Assembly: GCA_023127905.1 (NCBI GenBank)
Contig: JAGMEZ010000326.1
Location: 1 to 12,875, forward strand
Reading direction: 5' to 3'
Origin: Caldifarciminota bacterium
Lineage (GTDB): Bacteria; Hydrothermota; E44-bin80
DNA: 12,875 nucleotides
Shown here: positions 1-7,040 of the stretch, piece after piece
Numbering within the stretch: the first letter of the stretch is position 1
How the letters are laid out: every line of letters starts with the position of its first letter
The notes under the pieces: model-generated
Database searches by the model: none
Told to the model about the DNA's origin: nothing
Seen by the model: the letters and a program-made list of their open reading frames with translations, nothing else
Translations under genes and position numbers: made by a program

Positions 1-1262
1 AATCAATAAAGGATATGAAAACCGTTGGTATCATCAATGAGTATCCAGAAAGAAAAGTTTACGAAATTGCTGAACCTATGGGTCCTATTGCCGGTATAAT
101 TCCAATGACAAACCCGACATCTACAGTAATCTTTAAGGCTTTAATATCTATAAAAGCAAGAAATACTATTGTTTTTTCCCCACATCCCCGAGCTGTAAAA
201 TGTAGTCTCAGTACATCAAACATTCTGGGTAAAGCTGCACAAATTGCAGGTGCGCCTGAATACACGATCCAGTGCATATCAAACGTTACTATGGAAGGGT
301 CTAATGAACTAATGAGAAATCCTGAAATTAGTCTTATCCTTGCAACGGGTGGAAGTGCTATGGTAAAGGCAGCATATAGTTCTGGAAAACCTGCAATAGG
401 GGTAGGTCCTGGAAACGTTCCCGCATTTCTCGAACGCTCCTGTAACATTAAAGAAGCGGTTTCGAAAATTATCTTAAGCAAGACATTCGATAATGGAACC
501 GTCTGTTCTTCAGAACAGGCGGTTATTTGTGACGAACCAATCGATAAAGATGTTCGGGAGGAATTCAAAAAAAACAATTGCTATTTTCTTACTAAAGAGG
601 AAGCAGTGGCAGTGAAGAATATTCTTTTTACGGCTAAGGGTTTACCGGATCCCGATGTTGTCGGACAGCCTGTTCATATCATTGCAGCAAAATCAGGAAT
701 TTCCATCCCCTCTGGAACCAGAATACTAATAGCTGAACCCGGAGGTGTAGGGGATGAATTTCCATTATCAAAGGAAAAAATATCACCGGTCTTATCATAT
801 TATGTCGAAACAGACTGGCAACATGGATGTTCACGGTGCATTGAGATTTTGAAATACGGTGGAATTGGACATACACTTGTCATTCACTCAGAGGATGAAA
901 AAGTTATCAGAGAATTTGCTATGAAGAAACCTGCATTCAGGATACTTGTAAACACACCAGGAACACATGGTGGTATAGGTTTTACAACAGGTCTCTCACC
1001 CTCACTTACGCTTGGATGCGGGACATGGGGGGGCGGTATTACTTCAGATAATATCTCACCACTCCATCTAATTAATATAAAGAGACTTGCTTACAACATA
1101 CGAACTCCCGAAAAACCTCAAATTAAAAATACAGAAGCACCTAAAGAAACTGAGCTCAATCAAACGAAAGAAACATCCAATGAACTGCCAGACGAAAAAA
1201 TTGAAAAAATTATAAATGAATTTATCGCTTTTAGAAGAAAAAAGGATAGTAAATTTCGTTAG
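1..1262 (+). CDS. CoA-acylating aldehyde dehydrogenase (EutE/PduP/AdhE-N type), 5' end outside window
   Basis: Oxidises an aldehyde such as acetaldehyde or propionaldehyde to its acyl-CoA with NAD+, or runs the reverse. The frame stays open to the window edge, and the codons just before the ATG at 15 continue a segment typical of AdhE (the SIKDMKTVG region). The true start is therefore upstream, and roughly 80 N-terminal residues are probably missing. Counting from the Met at 15, the catalytic Cys is C164 in FDNGTVCSSEQ. The nucleotide-binding part is seen in MTNPTSTVIFKALIS and KPAIGVGPGNVP, and the family C-terminal signature in LGCGTWGGG. The protein stops after the dehydrogenase domain, so it is not bifunctional AdhE. 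It carries an extra tail of about 50 residues: a Lys/Glu/Thr/Pro-rich linker (about 364-392) and a terminal amphipathic helix (393-412). The enzyme class is secure; the substrate is not. The tail resembles a microcompartment targeting peptide (inference). Confidence 0.93.
   Translation, partial: SIKDMKTVGIINEYPERKVYEIAEPMGPIAGIIPMTNPTSTVIFKALISIKARNTIVFSPHPRAVKCSLSTSNILGKAAQIAGAPEYTIQCISNVTMEGSNELMRNPEISLILATGGSAMVKAAYSSGKPAIGVGPGNVPAFLERSCNIKEAVSKIILSKTFDNGTVCSSEQAVICDEPIDKDVREEFKKNNCYFLTKEEAVAVKNILFTAKGLPDPDVVGQPVHIIAAKSGISIPSGTRILIAEPGGVGDEFPLSKEKISPVLSYYVETDWQHGCSRCIEILKYGGIGHTLVIHSEDEKVIREFAMKKPAFRILVNTPGTHGGIGFTTGLSPSLTLGCGTWGGGITSDNISPLHLINIKRLAYNIRTPEKPQIKNTEAPKETELNQTKETSNELPDEKIEKIINEFIAFRRKKDSKFR
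1104..1259 (+). other. C-terminal linker and amphipathic helix of the aldehyde dehydrogenase (encapsulation-peptide-like)
   Basis: After the dehydrogenase domain, residues 364-392 (counted from the Met at 15) form a low-complexity linker rich in Lys, Glu, Thr, Pro and Asn. It is followed by a short helix, DEKIEKIINEFIAF, then a basic end. The Ile/Phe residues fall on one face (I, II, FI, F spaced 3-4 apart). A linker plus terminal amphipathic helix is the usual architecture of encapsulation peptides that load enzymes into bacterial microcompartments, and C-terminal versions are known on some microcompartment aldehyde dehydrogenases. No shell-protein gene lies in this window, so the role is inferred. 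Confidence 0.45.
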
Positions 1263-1324
1263 ATTTTTGTGCTGGAGGTTGCTCCTGGACATTGTTTGGT
1301 AATGATTGAAAGTGAAAATAGAGT

Positions 1325-2038
1325 ATGAAAAAAACATTAACAGCATTTACAGTTTTTATTTTACTAAATATCACCAATAATTTTTGTGCCTCTCAGTCTT
1401 TGCAGGATATTCAGGTAAAATTCATTCGATACTATAAAGAAAAAAACACTGAAGAGATTATCAAAGGAACTATCTACTTTAGTTCTCAGGAAAACATTAC
1501 TGTACTCATTAAGGAGCCGATCAATCAATGGATGATTTTAGGTAAATTCGTAATGGATATATACTATCCAGACCAGAGAAAGGCGTTCCGATTTAACACC
1601 CAGAATCCTGTTACACTACCATTCTTTCAGGCTTTTTTGGGGGTTGTTAATAAAGATTATGGGTTAATTGATTTAGGATATTCTCTTTCTTACCACCGCA
1701 AAAAAGGAGGGGATACCTTATTAACCTACTGGAAGCCTCCCAAAAAGGCATCCAGGATACTGGGAGATTTTACCCTGGTATATGTTTCTGGCAAAATTTC
1801 CTATGCTGAATTTAAAAAACCAAATGGTTCAACACTAAGCAAATCCCATTACAGTAATCACATTCAATATGGTGAATATTACTTTCCTTTAGAAATTTTT
1901 ACTGTTCGGTATTCGAAGGCAGACTCAACCGTTGAAAAAATAACCTATATCAATCCTCAGTTTAATGTAGAACTTCCTGAAGAAGTCGTCGGCTTCAAAA
2001 TCCCACAAGATGTAATAATTGAAGAAATCGAGTGGTAG
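1325..2038 (+). CDS. LolA-like outer-membrane lipoprotein carrier/sorting protein, secreted
   Basis: A 237-residue protein with an N-terminal Sec signal peptide: MKKT, then a hydrophobic core LTAFTVFILLNI, with likely cleavage near CAS/Q at residues 21-24. The mature part starts with a pattern typical of the LolA/LolB fold: an amphipathic start (LQDIQVKFIRYYKEKNTEEI), a G-x-I/L-x-F beta-strand, then a segment resembling the LolA strand that ends in a proline-containing turn (VLIKEPINQWMI) and a YYPDQRKAFRF strand. This fold binds acyl chains in a hydrophobic cavity and, in LolA, ferries lipoproteins across the periplasm. It could be LolA proper or a relative that handles other lipids. It starts 62 bases after the aldehyde dehydrogenase on the same strand, so co-transcription is possible, though no functional link is apparent. 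The Cys near residue 21 is not in a lipobox. The Shine-Dalgarno sequence is weak. Confidence 0.7.
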   Translation: MKKTLTAFTVFILLNITNNFCASQSLQDIQVKFIRYYKEKNTEEIIKGTIYFSSQENITVLIKEPINQWMILGKFVMDIYYPDQRKAFRFNTQNPVTLPFFQAFLGVVNKDYGLIDLGYSLSYHRKKGGDTLLTYWKPPKKASRILGDFTLVYVSGKISYAEFKKPNGSTLSKSHYSNHIQYGEYYFPLEIFTVRYSKADSTVEKITYINPQFNVELPEEVVGFKIPQDVIIEEIEW

Positions 2039-2121
2039 TTCAATTTTCCACCCTCTCAAAAATCTAATTTCCTAACACACCTAAATAGTATTTATATATA
2101 AGAAAGGAAAATTATATTCTC

Positions 2122-2150
2122 TTGACAAACACTAATGGCTATGATATATA
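2122..2150 (+). promoter_or_regulatory. Predicted sigma70-type promoter for the activase gene
   Basis: A perfect -35 box TTGACA (2122-2127) is followed by 17 bases and a TATATA -10 box (2145-2150). A TG at 2142-2143 gives an extended -10 (TGnTATATA). Transcription would start near 2157, leaving an untranslated leader of about 110 bases. The rest of the 2039-2268 gap is A+T-rich, and I see no RNA gene or riboswitch-like stem set in it. In such A+T-rich DNA chance -10 boxes are common; the exact -35 with ideal spacing is the better evidence. Confidence 0.5.
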
Positions 2151-2268
2151 AGTATTTAATTATTATCAAAACAAATTGTATAATCCTTTATTTTAGAAAC
2201 TTTTCACACTGTATCTAAAATTCCTTCTTAATGAAAATGAAATATATAACTAATTAAACTTTTTATCA

Positions 2269-5200
2269 ATGAAAAGAATTGGAATTGACATAGGATCTCA
2301 GACAGTGAAAGTTATATTTCTTGACAATGGCTCTATTGCCCATAAACACATTATCTTACACAAAGGAGAAATTTTACAGGTTTTCAAGACTATTACTTCA
2401 ACCTTAAAGAATAATGAAAACCTTCTTGGTATAACAGGTGAACATGCTTATTTCCTGAAGGAATATTTCAAAATCTTTGATGTTATAGATTCAGTTAAAT
2501 GCTTAATAAAAGGAGTTAAGAAATTTTATCCTGATGTAAGGAATATCATTGAGATTGGAGCAAGTTCATCGAAACTCATCGAACTCGGTGTTGATGGTGA
2601 ATTTAAGAATCTTATAACAAATTCTCTCTGTGCTGCAGGGACAGGAAGCTTTCTTGATCAGCAAAAAGAGAGACTCTGTCTCGAATATAAAGAGATAGCA
2701 AAATGGAAAGATACTCCACAATCCCCACCAACCATTGCAAGCAGGTGTACAGTATTTGCTAAGACTGATTTAATTAACAGACAACAGGAAGGATATTCAA
2801 AGATGGAAATGTGGGCAGGGCTGTGCAAAGGAATGTCTTTAAGTGTATTACAAACACTATTCAAGGGAAAACCTATAAGTGGCAGAACAGTATTATCTGG
2901 TGGTGTAGTCAGAAATCTCTTTGTAATAGAATACCTAAAAAAAATAGCAGGGCAGGAGCTGGTCTACGATAAAGAAATCTCACCTCTATTCCAAGCAGTT
3001 GGCGCTGCATTGGAAAGTGTAAAACCATTCTCAAAGAAGGTTTTCTCTATAAGAGAGAGTAAAGGTGTAAGAAAAAAGAAAGAGGAGAATGTTCCGTTAT
3101 TATTAAAAAAATCAGACTATCCAGATTTTAAAGTCTATAAGGAAACTATCCATAAAAATAAAACAGAGATAAGAATTCACAGAAATTTAGAGAGAACTAT
3201 AGATGCATATATCGGGCTCGATATCGGCTCAAATAGCACAAAGGCAATTTTAATTGATGAAGAAACAAATATTGTTGCAGACTTCTATTGCAGGACTGAG
3301 GGTGATCCAATAGGAGCAACAAAAAGGCTCTTTGAATCAATTACGTGGATATTAAAGAAAGAAAACATACCAGTAAAAATAAAAGGTGCTGGGACAACTG
3401 GTTCAGGAAGAAAACTTGTCGGACATTTCGTTGGAGCAGACGTTATCATAAATGAGATAACAGCTCACGCAAAAGGTGCATTAAATATATTTCCTGATCT
3501 TAAGGTCATATTTGAAATAGGGGGACAGGACTCAAAGTATATCAGAATTAAAGATGGAAGCGTCTATGATTGTAACATGAACTACGTATGTGCAGCAGGA
3601 ACAGGTAGTTTCCTTGAGGAACAGGCAAAAAAGCTTGGGTATGATATAAAGAAGGTAAGCGATAGTATAATGGGAATATCCCCACCTGTTAGCCAGGAGA
3701 GATGCGCAGTATTCATGGAACAAGACATTGATAAACTCCTGAGGGAAGGGTATTCAAAAAAGGAAGCAATGGCAGCAAGTATATATTCTGTTGTTCAAAA
3801 TTATATAAATAGAGTCGTCGGCAGACGATATATTCCAAAGGATAAAATCTTTTTTCAGGGAGCGACTGCGAGAAATAAGGCACTTGTAGCAGGATTTGAG
3901 AATGGACTTGGTGTTGAAGTTAAAGTTTCACCATACTGTCATGTAATGGGTGCTTATGGAACTGCCCTTATTGTTAAGGAAAGATTAAAAAGTAAGACCA
4001 CTTTCGAGGGATTCGAGGTGAAAGATAAAGAAGTTGATATACATTACAAGAATTGCACATTATGTGAAAATCACTGCAAGATTACATACCTTTCCATAGG
4101 CAATAAGGTTGTATCCTTTGGGTATCAGTGTGGAAGGGAGCCCGACGATACTTCATCACATATAAATAAAGAATTTGACCTCTTTCGATTCTATATGAGG
4201 AAACTGTCATGTGGTACTAAGTCCAGAAAGGACTATATTGCAACCATTGGTATTCCTTTGGCTATCTCATCCTACTCACTTTATCCATTCTACAAAACTT
4301 TCCTTGAGGAGCTCGGTTTCAGAGTTATCCTATCAAAACCCCCGGATAAAAAGACTGTAGAGAAAGGAAAAGAAAACGCTACATCAGATTTCTGCTTTCC
4401 AGTTAAAATTCTCTTCGGTGTAGTTGATGATCTTTTAAGAAGGAAAGATGTTGACTATATCTTTCTTCCATGGATCATTAACTTCAAGATTTCGAACGAG
4501 AAATCATATAACTATTTCTGTCCTTATGTTGAATCACATCCGGGTTACATAACAGCTGGATTTTCTTTGAGAGGGGTTCAGCATAACAAATTTTTAAGTC
4601 CCGTTTTTGACTTTACTGCTAAGAAATATGTAATGATTCAGAAATTGTATGAATATTTTGAAAAGTGGGAAATTAAGAAATGGCGAATTAAAAACGCCCT
4701 CAAGAAAGCAATAACCGAGCAGGTAAAATTTGACAATGAAATCGAGAATAGGGGAAGAAAAATTCTAAGAGATATAAATGCAAACGGGGAAAAGGCAATT
4801 GTCCTTATAGGAAGACCATACACTCTGTACTGCAACACGGGTAATCTTGGTGTACCTTTAAAGATCTCCCAGAGTGGTTACAAAATCATCCCCATGAACT
4901 TCATTTCTTCACCCTCAACGACAGATGAAAAAATGTACTGGAGATACGGTGGTAAGATTATAGACACCTTAAATTTTATAAAAGACAAGGAAAATTTATT
5001 TCCTGTTTATATAACGAACTTCTCCTGTGGACCAGATTCATTTTTACTATCATATGCTGAAGAAATAATGAAAAACAGACCCATGCTCATCCTTGAAGTC
5101 GATGAGCACGGTGGGGATGCAGTTTTTCAAACAAGGATTGAATCATACTTTGACGTTATAAATGAGTATCGAAAGAAGGAAAGAGAAAAAATATCAAAAA

Positions 5201-6375
5201 TATTTATACTAACCAGAGGAGATGATGAACTGAAAGATAAAATTATCTGGATCCCTCCAATGCATCCTGTTGGAGCAAGATTCTTTGCTGCAACATTCAG
5301 AAGATTTGGTTTTAAATCTAAGGCAATCCCACAAACAACGGAAAAAACATGGAAAATAGGGAGAAAACTTGTAAGGGGTTCAGAATGCCTTCCATGTGCA
5401 TTGACGATCGGATCATTCATTCATGAGATAGAAAAAATGTCACAGGAGAAACACGCACTTTTTATGCCGACGTCATTTGGTCCTTGCAGATTTGGACAGT
5501 ATGTCTTTCTTCAGAGGCTTATACTCGATAGGGAAGGTTATAAAGATACTTCTATACTATCACCCAACTCATACAATGCGTACAGTGGTCTCCCTCAGAG
5601 AATGAGAGTTTTTCTATGGAAAATAATCCTCATCTATGATTCCATTCTAAAATGTAGAAATAGAATAAAACCATACGAAAAAAATACTGAGGAAACAGAA
5701 AGAACTTATAGAAATATTGTTGACAGGTTAGAACATGCAATAGAAAGTAATGATAATATATACGATGAATTATCACGGGGAATTGAAGCATTTGAAAATA
5801 TAAACGTAAAAGACATAATTAAACCAATTGTCGGAGTTGTTGGTGAAATATACATCAGGCAAGACCCGTATGGAAACGACAATCTTAATGAATTAATTGA
5901 GTCAAGTGGCTGTGAAGTCTGGATTTCTCCAATATCCGAATGGATATGGTATACGGATTTTATGGCACGATGGCGTGCAGGTATCTCAAGAAATTATATT
6001 AAAAAGCTGAAAACAGCTATGGTAAATAAATTCATCAGAAAGGTCGAACGTGAGATAAACGAAATTACAGAACCCATTCTGAAAGACCGAAGAGAACCAG
6101 AAATTGATGAAATTCTAAATGAAGCAATGCGGTATGTTCCTCCTAATTTTGGAACTGAGGCAATTCTAACTCTGGGAAGAAGCAGAATTTTTGCACGTGA
6201 TGGTGCAAAGGCTATAGTAAATGTCGCACCGTTCACCTGTATGCCAGGTGTCATCACACAAGCATTCTTCCACACAATACAAAAGGATATAAAGATTCCT
6301 ATTATAAATATGTTCTACGATGGCGAGCAAGGAATAAACAGGAAGGTTAAGGTTTTCCTTGAAAATTTACTTTAG
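2269..6375 (+). CDS. Single-chain tandem acyl-CoA dehydratase activase-related protein (BcrA/BadF/HgdC ATPase x2 + DUF2229/HgdB-like)
   Basis: A 1368-residue member of the large 2-hydroxyacyl-CoA dehydratase activase family. Such ATPases use ATP to drive low-potential electron transfer into a partner iron-sulfur enzyme. Domain 1 (about 1-250) has DIGS at 7-10, GASSSK at 97-102, CAAGTGSF with C121, SRC with C160, and GGVVRN at 211-216. Domain 2 (about 312-575) has DIGSNSTK at 318-325, GGQDSK at 418-423, CAAGTGSF with C441, C479, and GATARN at 531-536. The 38-39 residue Cys spacing matches the pair that binds the bridging [4Fe-4S] cluster in HgdC. A Cys knot follows (C596, C599, C603, C621), then DUF2229 from about 657 (DFCFPVK with C709; GRPY near 849; SCGPD with C920). 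The C-terminal region holds SECLPC (C1040, C1043), GPCRFG (C1073) and FTCMPG (C1324). The start lacks a Shine-Dalgarno sequence. The family is well supported; its redox partner and substrate are unknown, and no dehydratase genes lie nearby. Confidence 0.92.
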   Translation: MKRIGIDIGSQTVKVIFLDNGSIAHKHIILHKGEILQVFKTITSTLKNNENLLGITGEHAYFLKEYFKIFDVIDSVKCLIKGVKKFYPDVRNIIEIGASSSKLIELGVDGEFKNLITNSLCAAGTGSFLDQQKERLCLEYKEIAKWKDTPQSPPTIASRCTVFAKTDLINRQQEGYSKMEMWAGLCKGMSLSVLQTLFKGKPISGRTVLSGGVVRNLFVIEYLKKIAGQELVYDKEISPLFQAVGAALESVKPFSKKVFSIRESKGVRKKKEENVPLLLKKSDYPDFKVYKETIHKNKTEIRIHRNLERTIDAYIGLDIGSNSTKAILIDEETNIVADFYCRTEGDPIGATKRLFESITWILKKENIPVKIKGAGTTGSGRKLVGHFVGADVIINEITAHAKGALNIFPDLKVIFEIGGQDSKYIRIKDGSVYDCNMNYVCAAGTGSFLEEQAKKLGYDIKKVSDSIMGISPPVSQERCAVFMEQDIDKLLREGYSKKEAMAASIYSVVQNYINRVVGRRYIPKDKIFFQGATARNKALVAGFENGLGVEVKVSPYCHVMGAYGTALIVKERLKSKTTFEGFEVKDKEVDIHYKNCTLCENHCKITYLSIGNKVVSFGYQCGREPDDTSSHINKEFDLFRFYMRKLSCGTKSRKDYIATIGIPLAISSYSLYPFYKTFLEELGFRVILSKPPDKKTVEKGKENATSDFCFPVKILFGVVDDLLRRKDVDYIFLPWIINFKISNEKSYNYFCPYVESHPGYITAGFSLRGVQHNKFLSPVFDFTAKKYVMIQKLYEYFEKWEIKKWRIKNALKKAITEQVKFDNEIENRGRKILRDINANGEKAIVLIGRPYTLYCNTGNLGVPLKISQSGYKIIPMNFISSPSTTDEKMYWRYGGKIIDTLNFIKDKENLFPVYITNFSCGPDSFLLSYAEEIMKNRPMLILEVDEHGGDAVFQTRIESYFDVINEYRKKEREKISKIFILTRGDDELKDKIIWIPPMHPVGARFFAATFRRFGFKSKAIPQTTEKTWKIGRKLVRGSECLPCALTIGSFIHEIEKMSQEKHALFMPTSFGPCRFGQYVFLQRLILDREGYKDTSILSPNSYNAYSGLPQRMRVFLWKIILIYDSILKCRNRIKPYEKNTEETERTYRNIVDRLEHAIESNDNIYDELSRGIEAFENINVKDIIKPIVGVVGEIYIRQDPYGNDNLNELIESSGCEVWISPISEWIWYTDFMARWRAGISRNYIKKLKTAMVNKFIRKVEREINEITEPILKDRREPEIDEILNEAMRYVPPNFGTEAILTLGRSRIFARDGAKAIVNVAPFTCMPGVITQAFFHTIQKDIKIPIINMFYDGEQGINRKVKVFLENLL

Positions 6376-6381
6376 TAAATT
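6364..6381. terminator. Perfect A+T-rich palindrome across two convergent stop codons, possible weak bidirectional terminator
   Basis: AATTTACT and AGTAAATT form a perfect 8-base inverted repeat separated by TT. It contains the TAG stop of the activase and overlaps the TAA stop of the GNAT gene, which face each other only 4 bases apart. The stem is nearly all A/T and no long T-run follows on either side, so as an intrinsic terminator it would be weak. Its placement at a convergent gene end is the main argument. Confidence 0.3.
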
Positions 6382-6928
6382 AAAATTCCAACCTCATAAG
6401 AGAGAATTCTAAATCAACTTTTTTAGTAACGAAGCCGTTTTTTACATAGAACCCTTCAGGTCCTGATGGATTATCAGGATTTCCTTTCCTTGCAAACGTT
6501 TCAACTGTCTTTATTCCTCTCTTTCTTAATTCAACAAGAATATTTTCAAGCAGTTGACTACCGAAACCCTTTCCCCTAAACTCATTCCTGGGTATGAAGA
6601 GACATGAGATTAACACAGCATCATAATCCGGTGAATCTGAATGATAATACGATGAGCGTGGTAAAAATTCAGGAGGAGCATACTGAGCGTATCCAATAGG
6701 TTCTCCATTTAGATACATCAACTTTCCACAATTTTCAAATATTCTTTTTGTGTCCTGTAGCCATAAAGTTTTTTTCTGTAGTAGATAACTCCTTTTACCC
6801 TTAACAGAATCTCCGTACTCGTCAGGAAATTCCCAATAGATGCAATACTTACAGCTAAATGGATGACTATCCCATTCTGGAGCATCACTTAAATTCTCCT
6901 TAGTAAGGTTAACAATATCAATCCTCAT
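6380..6928 (-). CDS. GNAT-family N-acetyltransferase
   Basis: A 182-residue soluble protein that should transfer the acetyl group of acetyl-CoA to an amine on an unknown substrate. The acetyl-CoA pyrophosphate-binding motif A is clear: a beta-strand VLISCLFI, then RNEFRGKGFGSQLL with R118, G119, G121 and G123, then a helix (ENILVELRKRG) and strand TVETFA. The end GFYVKNGFV near residues 157-165 is the usual GNAT motif B region. The N-terminus has a CKYCIYWE motif (C26, C29, W32), which I associate with a subgroup of uncharacterised GNAT proteins. It is the last gene on the minus strand here, 112 bases after the large surface protein, and has its own promoter, so it need not belong to that operon. 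No Shine-Dalgarno sequence precedes the ATG. Confidence 0.85.
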   Translation of the reverse strand: MRIDIVNLTKENLSDAPEWDSHPFSCKYCIYWEFPDEYGDSVKGKRSYLLQKKTLWLQDTKRIFENCGKLMYLNGEPIGYAQYAPPEFLPRSSYYHSDSPDYDAVLISCLFIPRNEFRGKGFGSQLLENILVELRKRGIKTVETFARKGNPDNPSGPEGFYVKNGFVTKKVDLEFSLMRLEF

Positions 6929-6998
6929 AGAATTTCAATTTCTAATATTTTAAATTTATCATTTGCAAATATCTTTGAAATCAACTTTCATCGTTTCC

Positions 6999-7027
6999 AT
7001 CATACAATAAAGGCAACCAAAAGTCAA
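6999..7027 (-). promoter_or_regulatory. Predicted sigma70-type promoter for the GNAT gene
   Basis: Read on the minus strand, TTGACT (7027-7022) lies 17 bases ahead of TATGAT (7004-6999), each one base off consensus. Transcription would start near 6992, giving a leader of about 64 bases before the ATG at 6928. It lies wholly in the 112-base gap between the large surface-protein gene and the GNAT gene, which supports separate expression of the latter. Confidence 0.5.
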
Positions 7028-7040
7028 TTCATAGAATAAA

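Noticed and set aside
15..17. ATG at 15 as the start of the aldehyde dehydrogenase
   Set aside because: The frame is open upstream to the edge and the preceding codons continue a conserved family segment, so this Met is internal.
59..577. Long minus-strand open frame inside the aldehyde dehydrogenase gene
   Set aside because: It is antisense to a clearly conserved enzyme and its translation shows no recognisable domain.
1..1262. Bifunctional AdhE
   Set aside because: The frame stops after the aldehyde dehydrogenase domain and tail; no iron-dependent alcohol dehydrogenase domain follows.
1274..1285. GGAG-GTTG-CTCC hairpin after the aldehyde dehydrogenase gene as a terminator
   Set aside because: The stem is only four base pairs and no T-run follows on either strand in the right place.
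1263..1324. Promoter for the LolA-like gene
   Set aside because: No pair of boxes with acceptable spacing was found; TTGCTC and TAATGA are too close and too far from consensus.
2032..2065. GTGG/CCAC hairpin after the LolA-like gene as a terminator
   Set aside because: Four-pair stem with a long loop, followed by A-rich rather than T-rich sequence.
2135..2218. 27-codon open frame in the gap before the activase gene
   Set aside because: It overlaps the predicted -10 box, has no ribosome binding site, and its Ile/Tyr/Lys-rich translation is what A+T-rich noncoding DNA gives by chance.
5994..6275. Minus-strand open frame at the end of the activase gene
   Set aside because: Antisense to conserved coding sequence with no domain, ribosome binding site or promoter of its own.
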